Source of the DNA: Candidatus Ornithobacterium hominis
GTDB taxonomy: Bacteria > Bacteroidota > Bacteroidia > Flavobacteriales > Weeksellaceae
Assembly (NCBI RefSeq): GCF_951229915.1
Contig: NZ_OX579588.1
Coordinates: 1,240,001 to 1,304,000, forward strand
Length of the DNA: 64,000 nucleotides
Direction of reading: 5' to 3'
In this document: positions 7,914 through 16,640 of the stretch, piece by piece
Layout of the letters: each line of letters opens with the position of its first letter
Numbering within the stretch: position 1 is the first letter of the stretch
Translations under genes and position numbers: made by a program
The notes under the pieces: generated by a model
Seen by the model: the letters and a program-made list of their open reading frames with translations, nothing else
What the model was told of the DNA's origin: nothing
Database searches by the model: none

Positions 7914-8082
7914 ATTTTTCTAATTCCTTTTTTATTCTCAGGCCTTTTCCACGTATAGGATTCCTCACACCCCTCGCTATATCACTCACATAGCCTATAT
8001 TGGTATTATGTTTCTTAGCGATTTCTGAATAAGAGGGGTATTTATCTCTCAATCTTTCTCCGAGTGTTTTATTTTTATACAT
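7900..8082 (-). CDS. Ner-like helix-turn-helix regulator
   Basis: This encodes 60 basic residues with a clear helix-turn-helix (YPSYSEIAKKHNTNIGYVSD, residues 15-34) followed by a basic arm. It is the first gene of the early operon and diverges from the repressor gene across 78 bases, exactly as ner and c do in Mu. Ner proteins damp both early and repressor promoters; that role is inferred from position and size. A TATATTTG promoter box lies 23 bases upstream of its ATG. Confidence 0.65.
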   Translation of the reverse strand: MYKNKTLGERLRDKYPSYSEIAKKHNTNIGYVSDIARGVRNPIRGKGLRIKKELEKYANQ

Positions 8083-8085
8083 ACC

Positions 8086-8126
8086 TTTGCATTATTAATT
8101 TATGCAAATATACGCATTTTGCATAA
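8086..8126. promoter_or_regulatory. Divergent early promoter and candidate operators
   Basis: On the minus strand TATATTTG (8112-8105) matches the Bacteroidota -7 box for the early operon. Interleaved with it are three copies of one half-site: TTTGCAT at 8086-8092, ATGCAAA at 8102-8108 and TTTGCAT at 8118-8124. They form two overlapping inverted repeats. A related TTTACGCAAA abuts the repressor start at 8151-8160. They are likely binding sites for the repressor or the Ner-like protein. Confidence 0.6.
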
Positions 8127-8160
8127 ACTTAAAAGTAAAAAGAAATAAATTTTACGCAAA

Positions 8161-9183
8161 ATGAGTAAAAAAATAGATAGAACTCTGATTTTAAATAGTA
8201 TAAAGGAAGCGTATGATTTTTCATCTAATACTGAATTAGCTGAATTTTTAGGTGTAAAACCTCAAACCATTTCATCTTGGTATAGTAGAAATACATTTGA
8301 TATTGATTTGATTTACGCAAAATGCATAAATCTAAACCCACATTTTCTACTCACAGGAGATGGAGACGTTTTAAAAACCAAAAGTGAAGAAAATGTCCCC
8401 AAAAAAATTGGGGACAATTTAGGGGACAATTTAGGGGACAAACCAAATGTAAAAAAAATGTCACACTTTCAAAGTGTGACAAAAAGTGTGACAAAAAGTG
8501 TGACAAACCAAATGTATAAAAAAACGCCACACTTTGCAGGGGAAACCAAAAGTGAAGAAAATGTTACCCTTTCAAAGGGTAACAAAAAGGGTAACAAACC
8601 AAATGTAAAGAAAATGTTACCCTTTTCAGAAGAAACCAAACAAGAGTATAAAGTTCCACAGGTAGTTACTGTAGATTCTAATAATGATGATAATGTCGTT
8701 TTGGTGCCAGTAAAAGCAGCTGCCGGTTATCTTAGTAGTTATGATGATATAGATTTTATTAAAGAACTCCCTTCATATAGCCTTCCAGGTATCAGAAACG
8801 GCATTTTCAGAATGTTTGAGGTTGATGGTCATTCAATGTACCCAACGCTTTTAGACAAGTCTTATGTTGTAGGGCAATTTGTAGAAAACTGGGCCACAGA
8901 TATGGTAGATGGTAGAATTTATGTTATTGTATCTAAAGAAGTTGGCGTTGTAGTAAAAAGATGTTTAAATAGAATTCAGAAATACGGCAACATTTTCGCA
9001 AAATCAGATAATAGAAGAGAGTTCCCTAATTTTACCATAAAACCGCAAGACATCAGCGAAATATGGGAAGTAAAGTTAGCCATGCAGTTCAATCTTCCAG
9101 ACCCCGCAGACATGTACGATAAGCTCTACGACTTAGAAGCAGAAGTTGAAAATTTAAAATTAATTTTTAATCAAAATTTTTAA
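8161..9183 (+). CDS. Phage repressor, HTH plus S24/LexA-like peptidase
   Basis: This encodes a 340-residue repressor. The N-terminal DNA-binding domain of the CI/Bro type covers about 1-70 (SSNTELAEFLGVKPQTISSW). The C-terminal S24 peptidase domain has Ser225 in GHSMYPTL and Lys266 in VVVKRCL, so self-cleavage on DNA damage is expected. Between them (about 75-165) is a low-complexity linker made of repeats such as SVTKSVTKSVTN, GDNLGDNLGD and KGNKKGNK. It is transcribed away from the early genes, like Mu c. The domains at both ends look intact and the repeats keep the frame. Confidence 0.85.
   Translation: MSKKIDRTLILNSIKEAYDFSSNTELAEFLGVKPQTISSWYSRNTFDIDLIYAKCINLNPHFLLTGDGDVLKTKSEENVPKKIGDNLGDNLGDKPNVKKMSHFQSVTKSVTKSVTNQMYKKTPHFAGETKSEENVTLSKGNKKGNKPNVKKMLPFSEETKQEYKVPQVVTVDSNNDDNVVLVPVKAAAGYLSSYDDIDFIKELPSYSLPGIRNGIFRMFEVDGHSMYPTLLDKSYVVGQFVENWATDMVDGRIYVIVSKEVGVVVKRCLNRIQKYGNIFAKSDNRREFPNFTIKPQDISEIWEVKLAMQFNLPDPADMYDKLYDLEAEVENLKLIFNQNF
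8376..8640 (+). repeat. Mosaic inverted/tandem repeat cassettes in the repressor linker
   Basis: Three modules each hold an inverted repeat followed by tandem copies of its second arm. TGTCCCC/GGGGACA has three copies of the arm (8394-8440). TGTCACACTTT/AAAGTGTGACA has three copies (8459-8505). TGTTACCCTTT/AAAGGGTAACA has two copies, then a further TGTTACCCTTT (8562-8625). The modules are joined by the shared spacers ACCAAAAGTGAAGAAAATGT and ACAAACCAAATGTAAA. All of it is translated as the linker of the repressor. Confidence 0.85.
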
Positions 9184-9550
9184 TCAAAATATAATCTACT
9201 TTAAACTTAACATATAACGTTACTTTAAATTAAAATCAAATTTATTTAAATTACATTAAAGTTAATTAAAGCAATTTGATGTATATTCCTTTACATTTGG
9301 TTTTTCCCTTAAAGGATAAGTAACTCAACTTTGTCTTTTTAAGGCTAATTTCAGTGATTCTCTGTCGGCAAGTTAGAGGTAAACAAATAATTAATTCACT
9401 ACTTCATAGATAGTTACGTTTTTTTACCTATTTTTGCTTTTTGGTTAATTCTTTAAAATAAAATATTTTCATTTCCCTGTGCAAAAGGAAAATCATACAA
9501 TTTAAAACACCAATCTTTCATAAAATGGAATATAAAATTTAAAGATAAAA
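9184..9550. other. Prophage end region, no gene
   Basis: No coding frame is visible between the repressor and the terminator of the next host gene. The Mu-like order (repressor pointing outward, transposase inward) places the terminal end of the element here. Iterated AT-rich words at 9196-9262 are candidate transposase-binding sites. I could not fix the exact terminus or a target duplication, because the other end lies outside the window. Confidence 0.55.
9196..9262. repeat. Candidate transposase-binding end repeats
   Basis: Three related words occur within 67 bases: TACTTTAAACTTAA, TTACTTTAAATTAA and TTACATTAAAGTTAA. Mu-type ends carry several transposase sites at this distance outside the repressor gene. 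They might instead be repressor operators. Confidence 0.4.
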
Positions 9551-9579
9551 AAAACCTCCAAAAATTTTTTGGAGGTTTT
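9551..9579. terminator. Bidirectional rho-independent terminator
   Basis: The stem AAAACCTCCAAAAA pairs with TTTTTTGGAGGTTTT and has T runs on both strands. It ends the minus-strand lipoprotein gene 20 bases away and marks host DNA next to the prophage end. Confidence 0.85.
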
Positions 9580-9603
9580 AAAATATAAATTCAATTTGAT
9601 TTA

Positions 9604-10029
9604 TTATTTTACTGCATCTTTTACAGATTCTGCTTGATCTTTTACATGATCTAACTGAGCTTCAGCTTGGTCTAGAGTAGTTTCTAAAGCATCATCAGCT
9701 GTACTAGCAGCTCCGTTCACTGATTGAATAGCTTCTCCCGCTCTCCCTTCGATTTCTTTGATTCTAGTTTGTAGCTCATTGATTTTAGCTTGAGCTTCAT
9801 CAATCAAAACTTGCTCACCCCTTGCTTGAGCTTCATCCAATTGCTGTTGAGCTTCTAATAATTCTCTTTGAGCAGCTTTTACTTCTTCATTTAAATCTTC
9901 TTGAGCCTCTGCTACGTTTTCACCATCAACTACTTCTACGTTAGTTTCAACTACTGCTTTTTCTTTTTTCTCACAAGATGTAGTAGAAAATGCAATAACT
10001 GCAAGAATTGGTAATAATAATTTTTTCAT
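9604..10029 (-). CDS. Coiled-coil lipoprotein, Ala/Glu-rich
   Basis: This encodes 141 residues. A type II signal peptide ends in STTSC (Cys19 lipidated), so the protein is anchored in the outer or inner membrane. The rest is almost entirely Ala/Glu/Gln/Asp heptad-like sequence (for example EEVKAAQRELLEAQQQLDEA), a long coiled coil. A structural or envelope-tethering role similar to Lpp-like proteins is possible but not shown. A TATATTTG promoter box lies 24 bases upstream and a strong terminator lies downstream, so it is transcribed alone. Confidence 0.75.
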   Translation of the reverse strand: MKKLLLPILAVIAFSTTSCEKKEKAVVETNVEVVDGENVAEAQEDLNEEVKAAQRELLEAQQQLDEAQARGEQVLIDEAQAKINELQTRIKEIEGRAGEAIQSVNGAASTADDALETTLDQAEAQLDHVKDQAESVKDAVK

Positions 10030-10052
10030 TTTTCTAAGTTTAAAATTCTCTG

Positions 10053-10060
10053 CAAATATA
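10053..10060 (-). promoter_or_regulatory. -7 promoter box of the lipoprotein gene
   Basis: TATATTTG on the minus strand matches the Bacteroidota TAnnTTTG box and lies 23 bases before the ATG at 10029. Confidence 0.6.
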
Positions 10061-10177
10061 TAAAATATTTTAAAATGTATTAAAAATTTTTTTTAACCTT
10101 AAAAATAACTTATATTTAAGGTCTTTTTTATTTCAGGCAAGTTTTTCAACTTTTGATAATTTTTAACTTTTAAAAAA

Positions 10178-11413
10178 TTATGGCATATCTCTGTACTTTG
10201 GTTTCATAAAGAATAATTGTATGAGCAAAACTACCCCTACAGCTACAGCTAAATAAGCAAAACCTAATCCTAAACTATCATTCTCTTTCCAATGCCCTAG
10301 AATCTGCGTTATCATAGCACCAGCAATGATTCCTGCTAAATTTAAAATCCCGTAGGCCGTAGAGCGGTATTTTTTTGAAACGATTTGCACAACAATAGGC
10401 ATATTATTGGCATCAAACATTCCATAGCCAATACCAAATAAGACTCCTGCACCAACAATTGCGACTAAATTTGTTCCTAATCCTAATAAAATTAATGCTG
10501 GAATCAATAAGCCTAAACCTATCACACCTACATAGATGCGACCTCTGATGTTTCTGTGAATCCACCAGTCCGATAAAATACCACCAATGATGACGCCAAC
10601 AAAAGACGAAACTGCAATTGTAATGGTAGCAATGGGGCCAGCTTCTGCCATGGGTAGGTTTAAATTCTCAGCATAAAGAGTTGGCAACCAGTTTTTTGTA
10701 GCCCAACCAGGCAAACTAGGAATGGCAAAATATAGCAATAAAATGAAAAAACTAAAATTAGCAAACGGTTTCAATAAATTGCCAAAACGAAATTCTGCAC
10801 TTTTTACTACCTCTGTTGTCTCTACATTTCGATTTTTAATTTCATACAAAAAGAAAATTAAGAGAATTGCATAGGCTATACCTACCAAACCAAAATAATG
10901 AAAAGTCGTCTGCCAACTCGTTGCTTCGGCCACTGTTGCACCAAACCCTCCAATGGCTTGCCCTGTATAAAGTCCTGTCATGTGAATCCCAATGGCTAAT
11001 GAACGTGTCCTATCTGAATGGTAATCAGCAATCAAAGCCAATGCGGCTGGAATATAAAGTGCCTCGCTCACCCCCATCACGGCTCTTAGCAAATAAAGTA
11101 AATTAAAATCACTGACTATTCCCATGAGATAAGTGACTCCTGACCAAACAAATAAACTACATACAATCAACCACTTACGATTAAATCTATCTGCTACCAT
11201 GCCTGCCACAGGACTCATAAAAGCATAAATCCATAGAAAAATTGCCATGAGCCGACCAAAATTGGTGGCAGATTGTAGCTCAACTATGTCCACTTGCATT
11301 GCCTCCTTCATCGTGCTCAGCATTTGGCGGTCCATATAATTTAGCAAAGCAACGCCCCACAAAAGCGCAACGACCAACCACGGATAGTATTTTTTTTCTC
11401 TCAAGGCTTTCAT
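10178..11413 (-). CDS. nanT: MFS transporter, probable sialic acid importer NanT
   Basis: This encodes a 411-residue major-facilitator permease with about 12 membrane segments and the motif-A signature GMVADRFNRKW after segment 2. It is the last gene of a four-gene run with N-acetylneuraminate lyase, an AGE-type epimerase and a NanM-like kelch protein. Its start overlaps the nanM stop by four bases. Bacteroidota such as Bacteroides and Tannerella use an MFS NanT for inner-membrane N-acetylneuraminate uptake, so the substrate is inferred from context. By sequence alone it could also carry hexuronates or other sugar acids. Confidence 0.8.
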   Translation of the reverse strand: MKALREKKYYPWLVVALLWGVALLNYMDRQMLSTMKEAMQVDIVELQSATNFGRLMAIFLWIYAFMSPVAGMVADRFNRKWLIVCSLFVWSGVTYLMGIVSDFNLLYLLRAVMGVSEALYIPAALALIADYHSDRTRSLAIGIHMTGLYTGQAIGGFGATVAEATSWQTTFHYFGLVGIAYAILLIFFLYEIKNRNVETTEVVKSAEFRFGNLLKPFANFSFFILLLYFAIPSLPGWATKNWLPTLYAENLNLPMAEAGPIATITIAVSSFVGVIIGGILSDWWIHRNIRGRIYVGVIGLGLLIPALILLGLGTNLVAIVGAGVLFGIGYGMFDANNMPIVVQIVSKKYRSTAYGILNLAGIIAGAMITQILGHWKENDSLGLGFAYLAVAVGVVLLIQLFFMKPKYRDMP

Positions 11414-12579
11414 TGATTTAATTTTATATGAAGAATAGATGGCGTTCTAACGCCTGGCTTGATTTCACCCATTATTACAAAAATTGAATTTCCAAAAGAA
11501 ACCATACTTGCTCCCGCACGTCTCAATCGGTCATCTTTTAAATAAAAATCAGCTATTTCCCCTTTCTTAAATTTAATTAGATATGGGTTGAATTGATACC
11601 AAGATGCTTCTTGAGATAAATAAATTTTACCTTGCTTTTGATTTTCTTCAATTTTTGGTGATTTCGGTTCTTTTTTTAATAGTAAATTGGTTTCATGAAT
11701 TCTTTTTAAAGCCTTAAAAAATATTTCTGCATTGACGCCTCCCGAAACGTAAGCTGTCTCCGCATCAGTATTTACTGCAAAGCCTCCACCGACTGATAGT
11801 TTTTCGCTATCTATCATAATCGGCTGTGGATTCTCCCATGATTGATTTTCAAGATTGAATGTTAAATAATCTGTATTTAAACTTGGTGGTAATTCTTCGT
11901 ATCCTAAAGCAAATCCGCCTGCCAAATAAATATTTTTTTCATCAGAAAAAGCTACAGCTTGCGTTCTCGGGTTGCCAGGAAAATCTGGCAAAATTTCCCA
12001 ACCAGCCTGAATTTTATTTAAATTTAACCGAAGGAAAGAATGAGACGCTTTCCCGTTCTTATTTCCTCCCAGTACGTATAAGAATTCTTGGGCGATTACA
12101 GCTGTAAAATTATTCAAAGTTTCGGGCAAATCTGGCCAATTTTCTATTTTAATTTTTTGATTTTCTAAACTTAAAACAAAAACTTTTTTACTTTGTATTC
12201 GTTCATTTTCTCCGCCTAAAATAATTACAGAACGCCCAAATTGTAAGCCGTAGCCATAAGCTAATTCTTCTGGTAGCTCTCCAATTTTTTCCCAATTTAG
12301 TTTTTTTGATTCAGCAAAATCTTTTGCTATAAAAATAGATTTGTAAAACTCTTTTTTCCCACCTTCTGAGGGCGGTAAATCTGGGAAATTACAGCCACCT
12401 GCCATCATTAAATAAGTATCATTAAAAATCCCAGAAAAATGCCCCGAGACACCTTTTTGATAATTAGAATCAGGAAAATTTGATTGAAATTCCTTTATGT
12501 TTTGTGCACTCATAATTTGAAAAATTAAAACGGCTAAGAATAAACTATATTTTTTTTTAAGGCTTAGAAAAAAATTCAT
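11410..12579 (-). CDS. nanM: N-acetylneuraminate epimerase, kelch-repeat
   Basis: This encodes 389 residues. A signal peptide (about 1-25, ending FQIMSAQ) is followed by kelch blades (for example LGGENERIQSKKVFVLSLEN and LYVLGGN) that make a beta-propeller. The family converts alpha- to beta-N-acetylneuraminate in the periplasm, which speeds uptake. It overlaps the epimerase gene upstream and nanT downstream by four bases each, so all are co-translated. The 5' end of the gene contains the TTTAAGGCTTAG word that recurs across the window. Confidence 0.82.
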   Translation of the reverse strand: MNFFLSLKKKYSLFLAVLIFQIMSAQNIKEFQSNFPDSNYQKGVSGHFSGIFNDTYLMMAGGCNFPDLPPSEGGKKEFYKSIFIAKDFAESKKLNWEKIGELPEELAYGYGLQFGRSVIILGGENERIQSKKVFVLSLENQKIKIENWPDLPETLNNFTAVIAQEFLYVLGGNKNGKASHSFLRLNLNKIQAGWEILPDFPGNPRTQAVAFSDEKNIYLAGGFALGYEELPPSLNTDYLTFNLENQSWENPQPIMIDSEKLSVGGGFAVNTDAETAYVSGGVNAEIFFKALKRIHETNLLLKKEPKSPKIEENQKQGKIYLSQEASWYQFNPYLIKFKKGEIADFYLKDDRLRRAGASMVSFGNSIFVIMGEIKPGVRTPSILHIKLNQ

Positions 12580-13757
12580 GATTTTAAAATTAAGTCACAA
12601 AGTTCAACGCCTTTGATCATCATCCTTGGAATATGGAAAGGGCCTTTAAACAAATTCCCTTTTGCAGGCTGAGATACGCTACCGTCTCGGTGCAAATAGC
12701 CAAACCACTCTGGGTGATTTCTATCAGGAAAATGTTGATAAGTCCAGTCACTGATTTGTTGGTGTTTTTCTAAATATTCGTCTTTACCCGTGGCTAAATA
12801 CAAGTACAGATAAGCGATAATTGCTTCTGTTTGCGGCCACCAAAATTTCATATCGTGAGCATAATCCTGCGCTGGGTAGTTTTTGCAATCTACAAAGTTT
12901 AGAATTCCGCCAAAGTCTTTATCCCAACCCCAATCAAACGACCAGTTAATGATTTTTTCAGCATTTTCTATGTAATCTTTATCACCATTTCTAAATTTAG
13001 CTTCTTCTAGTATAAACCAGCCTGTCTCTATTGCATGCCCAGGGTTTATCAAACGCCCCATCATTGTGTCGATAAAAGAGCCGTCCTCTCCTACTGTTTC
13101 TAAAACAGCTTTGAACTCTGGCTTCATAAAATCTGTTGTAATTTCTTGATATGATTTTTGGATTTGTTCATCTAAATCTTTGTGCGGATAAGCTTTACGA
13201 ATTTGTGCCGCCAAGTTGAGCATTATCATCGTGATGGAATGCCCTTTAGCTTTCAAATTTTCTGTAAATTTTGATTCTAATTCTCCTGGAGTTTCTAGCC
13301 AATATTGCATTTTTTTGAATAAATCAAAAGCTTTTTGAGCATAAGTGTTGTCACCACTTGCCAAAGCATATTCACTCATGGCAATTGCAGCAAAACTCTC
13401 AGAAAAAATATAACGCCTTTTGCGCAGCGGCTTCCCATCTGCTGTGATTTCAAAAAACATTCGTCCATCTGTATCAAAACAAAAATTTTCAATAAAATCA
13501 ATGCAAGATTTTGATGCTGCTAAGTACTCTTCTTTGGCTTCAATTTGATTATAAGCTAAGGCTAAAATGTAAGCGAATCGCCCTTGAAACCAAACTGATT
13601 TAGTCGTGTCATAAATTACTCCTTCGCGGTCGAGGCAAGTATACACACCGCCGTTTTCCCTATCTATACCGTGATTTAGCCAAAATGGTAAAATGTTCTC
13701 TGTTAAATCTTTACGGTATTTTTCTCTCCAATTTTTTAGGTATTCTGTCTTGTTCAT
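12576..13757 (-). CDS. nanE: N-acylglucosamine 2-epimerase (AGE family)
   Basis: This encodes a 393-residue (alpha/alpha)6-barrel epimerase of the renin-binding-protein family, not the NanE (betaalpha)8 type of E. coli. It converts N-acetylmannosamine from the lyase step into N-acetylglucosamine. Recognisable stretches include NPGHAIETGWF and MKFWWPQTEAI, which carry the active-site His and aromatic residues. It starts three bases after nanA and overlaps nanM by four bases. Bacteroides fragilis uses the same family in its nan cluster. Confidence 0.85.
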   Translation of the reverse strand: MNKTEYLKNWREKYRKDLTENILPFWLNHGIDRENGGVYTCLDREGVIYDTTKSVWFQGRFAYILALAYNQIEAKEEYLAASKSCIDFIENFCFDTDGRMFFEITADGKPLRKRRYIFSESFAAIAMSEYALASGDNTYAQKAFDLFKKMQYWLETPGELESKFTENLKAKGHSITMIMLNLAAQIRKAYPHKDLDEQIQKSYQEITTDFMKPEFKAVLETVGEDGSFIDTMMGRLINPGHAIETGWFILEEAKFRNGDKDYIENAEKIINWSFDWGWDKDFGGILNFVDCKNYPAQDYAHDMKFWWPQTEAIIAYLYLYLATGKDEYLEKHQQISDWTYQHFPDRNHPEWFGYLHRDGSVSQPAKGNLFKGPFHIPRMMIKGVELCDLILKS

Positions 13758-13760
13758 TCT

Positions 13761-14678
13761 TTACAATTCATTGCAATGATTAAAGAAATCAATTTCTTCT
13801 AAATCTTTTTTAAGTTGAGCCTCTTCCGCATCTGTTAAATTTTTGAAAGGAATCCTATTTTTACCCAAATCTAAGCCCATCAACTTCATAATTCTTTTTC
13901 CTCCTACGATGTTTCCACCATATTTTACAATCACATTAATGACTGCTTGGTTGTAATTTTGGGCAGCTCTTGCTTGATTCAAATCCTTGTTTTCCCAGTA
14001 ATTTAAAACTTCTATCAAACCTTTGCCTGTATAATTTGCAGTACCGCTGATTCCACCCTTCACATCACTCAACGCTAAGCCTGCCAACAAGGTTTCATCT
14101 TGCCCGTGCAGCATTTGGAATTTCCCGTTTTCGTAGAGCGAACATTGATTAAATTCATATAAATTCTCATAAGTATACTTGATTCCAGCAAAATTGGGAA
14201 TTTCTCCGTTTACTTTTTTCAGAAAATCCAACATTGGCAAATATGCTCCATTGAAAACTGGAATATGATAGTAATAGAAAGGAATCTCTGGCGCAGCATC
14301 GGCAATGGCTTTGCAGTAGTCAAAAAGCTCTTGAATTCTACCAATTTTAGGAAACGGCGGTGCCATGGCTCCTGTACCAAATGCTTTGATTTCCTGCGCA
14401 TGCTTTGCCAACTCTACAGCATCCTTTAGCGTTGTGCTACCAACGTGTACGATGACTTTAAAATCTTCATCAGCAAACTTCATCCATTCTTCTGCCAATT
14501 TTTTACGTTCGTCTACGTTTAGCATATAGCCTTCACCCGAAGATCCGTTAATGAAAACACCTTTCAAACCATTCTTTTTCAGCATTTTAGCATAATCTGA
14601 AATGGGTGATAAATTAATCTCTAAATCTTTACCAAAAGCGGTAAAAGGAGCTACAATTAATCCTTTTATTTTTTCCAT
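13761..14678 (-). CDS. nanA: N-acetylneuraminate lyase
   Basis: This encodes a 305-residue class I aldolase of the DHDPS/NAL family. It has the carboxylate-binding GSSGEG motif (45-50), Tyr137 (PFYYYHIP) and the Schiff-base Lys167 (GIKYT). It cleaves N-acetylneuraminate to pyruvate and N-acetylmannosamine in the cytoplasm. As the first gene of the sialic-acid run it lies only 43 bases after trpA on the same strand, with no terminator between. The run may therefore depend on a promoter inside trpA or on read-through. Confidence 0.87.
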   Translation of the reverse strand: MEKIKGLIVAPFTAFGKDLEINLSPISDYAKMLKKNGLKGVFINGSSGEGYMLNVDERKKLAEEWMKFADEDFKVIVHVGSTTLKDAVELAKHAQEIKAFGTGAMAPPFPKIGRIQELFDYCKAIADAAPEIPFYYYHIPVFNGAYLPMLDFLKKVNGEIPNFAGIKYTYENLYEFNQCSLYENGKFQMLHGQDETLLAGLALSDVKGGISGTANYTGKGLIEVLNYWENKDLNQARAAQNYNQAVINVIVKYGGNIVGGKRIMKLMGLDLGKNRIPFKNLTDAEEAQLKKDLEEIDFFNHCNEL

Positions 14679-14721
14679 AACTTAATTAATATAATTTAAG
14701 CCATGAATTTACTATTTTTTT

Positions 14722-15462
14722 TTAAAACCCTTTTATTCCCTTTATGAATTTTTCAGCTGTTGTAAGATAATTTTTATCATCTTTTTGTAAAGCTTCTAAA
14801 AATGCCGTGCCGATGATCGCCCCGTTTGCAAATTGTGTCACGTAATCAAAATCGCTTTTATCTCTGATACCGAAGCCAATATAAAGCTCATTCTTTAACT
14901 TCAATTTTTTTAAAGCCTTAAAATATTCTTCTCTTTTATTTTGATTTAATTTTTTACCTGTAATGGAATTATCTGAAACTGCGTATAAAAATCCATCGCT
15001 CAGCGATTGAAAATAATCGATTCTCTCTGGCGTTGTTTGTGGTGTAATGATAAATGTAAATTTCAAATCATTTTCTCTGAACAAATCAGCATATTCTTTC
15101 TCAAAATATTCTGCTGGCAAATCTGGGATAATGATTCCTTCTACGCCACAAGATTTAGCTTCTTTCACAAATTTTTCTACGCCATATTGCATCACAGGAT
15201 TGAGGTACCCCATCAAACTTACTGGAATAGACACTTCATTTTTTAAATTTTTTAAAGCCTTTAATAAATTTTCAATACTCATTCCGTTTGCCAAAGCCAC
15301 TTTATTCGCTTCTTGAATAATGGGACCATCTACAATAGGGTCACTATACGGCATGCCGATTTCCACGCGATTAGCTCCTGCTGTTTGCACCGTTTTCAGA
15401 AGTTCTAAAATATCCAGCCCAGGAATGCACCCTGCTGTGAAAAAAACATTTAATTTACTCAT
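14722..15462 (-). CDS. trpA: Tryptophan synthase alpha chain
   Basis: This encodes a 246-residue TIM barrel that releases indole from indole-3-glycerol phosphate. The family signature MPYSDPIVDGPIIQ (38-51) contains the catalytic Asp, and Glu sits in ANRVEIGMPY. It overlaps trpB by four bases and ends the trp operon. Two copies of the AAGCCTT-in-AT-tract word lie inside the gene (about 14913 and 15254) and are translated as FKALKKLK and ALKNLK. Confidence 0.95.
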   Translation of the reverse strand: MSKLNVFFTAGCIPGLDILELLKTVQTAGANRVEIGMPYSDPIVDGPIIQEANKVALANGMSIENLLKALKNLKNEVSIPVSLMGYLNPVMQYGVEKFVKEAKSCGVEGIIIPDLPAEYFEKEYADLFRENDLKFTFIITPQTTPERIDYFQSLSDGFLYAVSDNSITGKKLNQNKREEYFKALKKLKLKNELYIGFGIRDKSDFDYVTQFANGAIIGTAFLEALQKDDKNYLTTAEKFIKGIKGF

Positions 15463-16640
15463 TTTTCAAAATTTTTAATGTAAGTAGCTAAATCTTTATC
15501 CCCTCGCCCACTCAAGCAAACAATGATTTCATCTTCTTTTTTCAATGCCAATTGATTCAATGCAGCTAAGGCATGTGCAGATTCCAAGGCAGGTAAAATT
15601 CCCTCTACTTTAGTCAATTCATAAGCGGCAGCCAAGGCTTCATCATCAGTGCACCCCAAGACTTTCAGGCGGCCTTTTGTGGCTAAATAAGAATGCAAAG
15701 GCCCGATGCCTGGGTAGTCCAAACCTGCGGAAATACTATGTGGTTCTATTACTTGCCCATCTTCGGTCTGAATCAGTAAACTTTTACTACCATGCAGCAC
15801 GCCAATTTTCCCCAGCTGAATTGTTGCAGCACTTTTGCCTGAATTAATTCCCAAGCCAGCAGCTTCTACTCCAATTAATTCCACCGATTTTTCATCAATG
15901 AAGTGGTAAAACATCCCCGCAGCATTGCTCCCCCCACCTAAACAAGCGATAACGCGCGTTGGCAAGTCTCGCCCACTTATGCTACGATACTGATTTTTAG
16001 CCTCTTTGCTTATAATTTGTTGCAATCTCGTTACTAAATCTGGGTAAGGATGAGGACCTACAGCACTTCCCAAAACATAAAAAGTATCTTCGGCATTTTG
16101 CACCCAATCTTGCAAGGCCTCGTTCACAGCATCTTTCAGCGTTTTACTGCCAGATTGAGCTGGTCTCACCGTGGCTCCAAGCATTTTCATCCGCTGCACA
16201 TTTGGGTTTTGACGCTCGATATCCACTTCGCCCATATACACGGTGCACGGCAATTGAAGCAAAGCGCAAGCCGTTGCCGTAGCAACCCCGTGCTGACCAG
16301 CTCCAGTCTCTGCAATGATTCTTGTTTTGCCAAGATGTTTTGCCATTAAAACCTGACCAATCGCATTATTGATTTTATGAGCGCCTGTGTGATTTAAATC
16401 CTCCCTTTTCAGGTAAATTTTAGCACCTTTTTTTTCGCTTAAATTTTGAGCAAAATACAGTGGTGACGGGCGCCCAACGTAATTTCTTAACAAATCTTCA
16501 TACTGGCAAACAAACTTCTCGTCAGCTAAAATAGATTGGTAATTTCTTTGTAATTCTTGAATATTGGGATAAAGCATCTCAGGAATAAAAGCTCCTCCAA
16601 ATTCCCCATAGTAGCCTAATTCATCAGGATTTTTCATCAT
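15459..16640 (-). CDS. trpB: Tryptophan synthase beta chain
   Basis: This encodes 393 residues of PLP-dependent synthase with the cofactor Lys89 in HTGAHKINNAIGQ and the phosphate-binding GGGSNAAG loop. It joins indole and serine into tryptophan in complex with TrpA. The length is normal for the family. It overlaps trpF upstream and trpA downstream by four bases each, so the three are translationally coupled. Confidence 0.96.
   Translation of the reverse strand: MMKNPDELGYYGEFGGAFIPEMLYPNIQELQRNYQSILADEKFVCQYEDLLRNYVGRPSPLYFAQNLSEKKGAKIYLKREDLNHTGAHKINNAIGQVLMAKHLGKTRIIAETGAGQHGVATATACALLQLPCTVYMGEVDIERQNPNVQRMKMLGATVRPAQSGSKTLKDAVNEALQDWVQNAEDTFYVLGSAVGPHPYPDLVTRLQQIISKEAKNQYRSISGRDLPTRVIACLGGGSNAAGMFYHFIDEKSVELIGVEAAGLGINSGKSAATIQLGKIGVLHGSKSLLIQTEDGQVIEPHSISAGLDYPGIGPLHSYLATKGRLKVLGCTDDEALAAAYELTKVEGILPALESAHALAALNQLALKKEDEIIVCLSGRGDKDLATYIKNFEK

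Noticed and set aside
8376..8640. CRISPR-like array
   Set aside because: The repeats are short, differ in core sequence, lack regular spacers and lie inside a coding frame with domains on both sides. No cas genes are present.
10096..10122. Inverted repeat ACCTTAAA/TTTAAGGT after nanT as the operon terminator
   Set aside because: The T run follows it on the plus strand, opposite to the nan operon, and the stem is AT-rich. I could not assign it to a gene.
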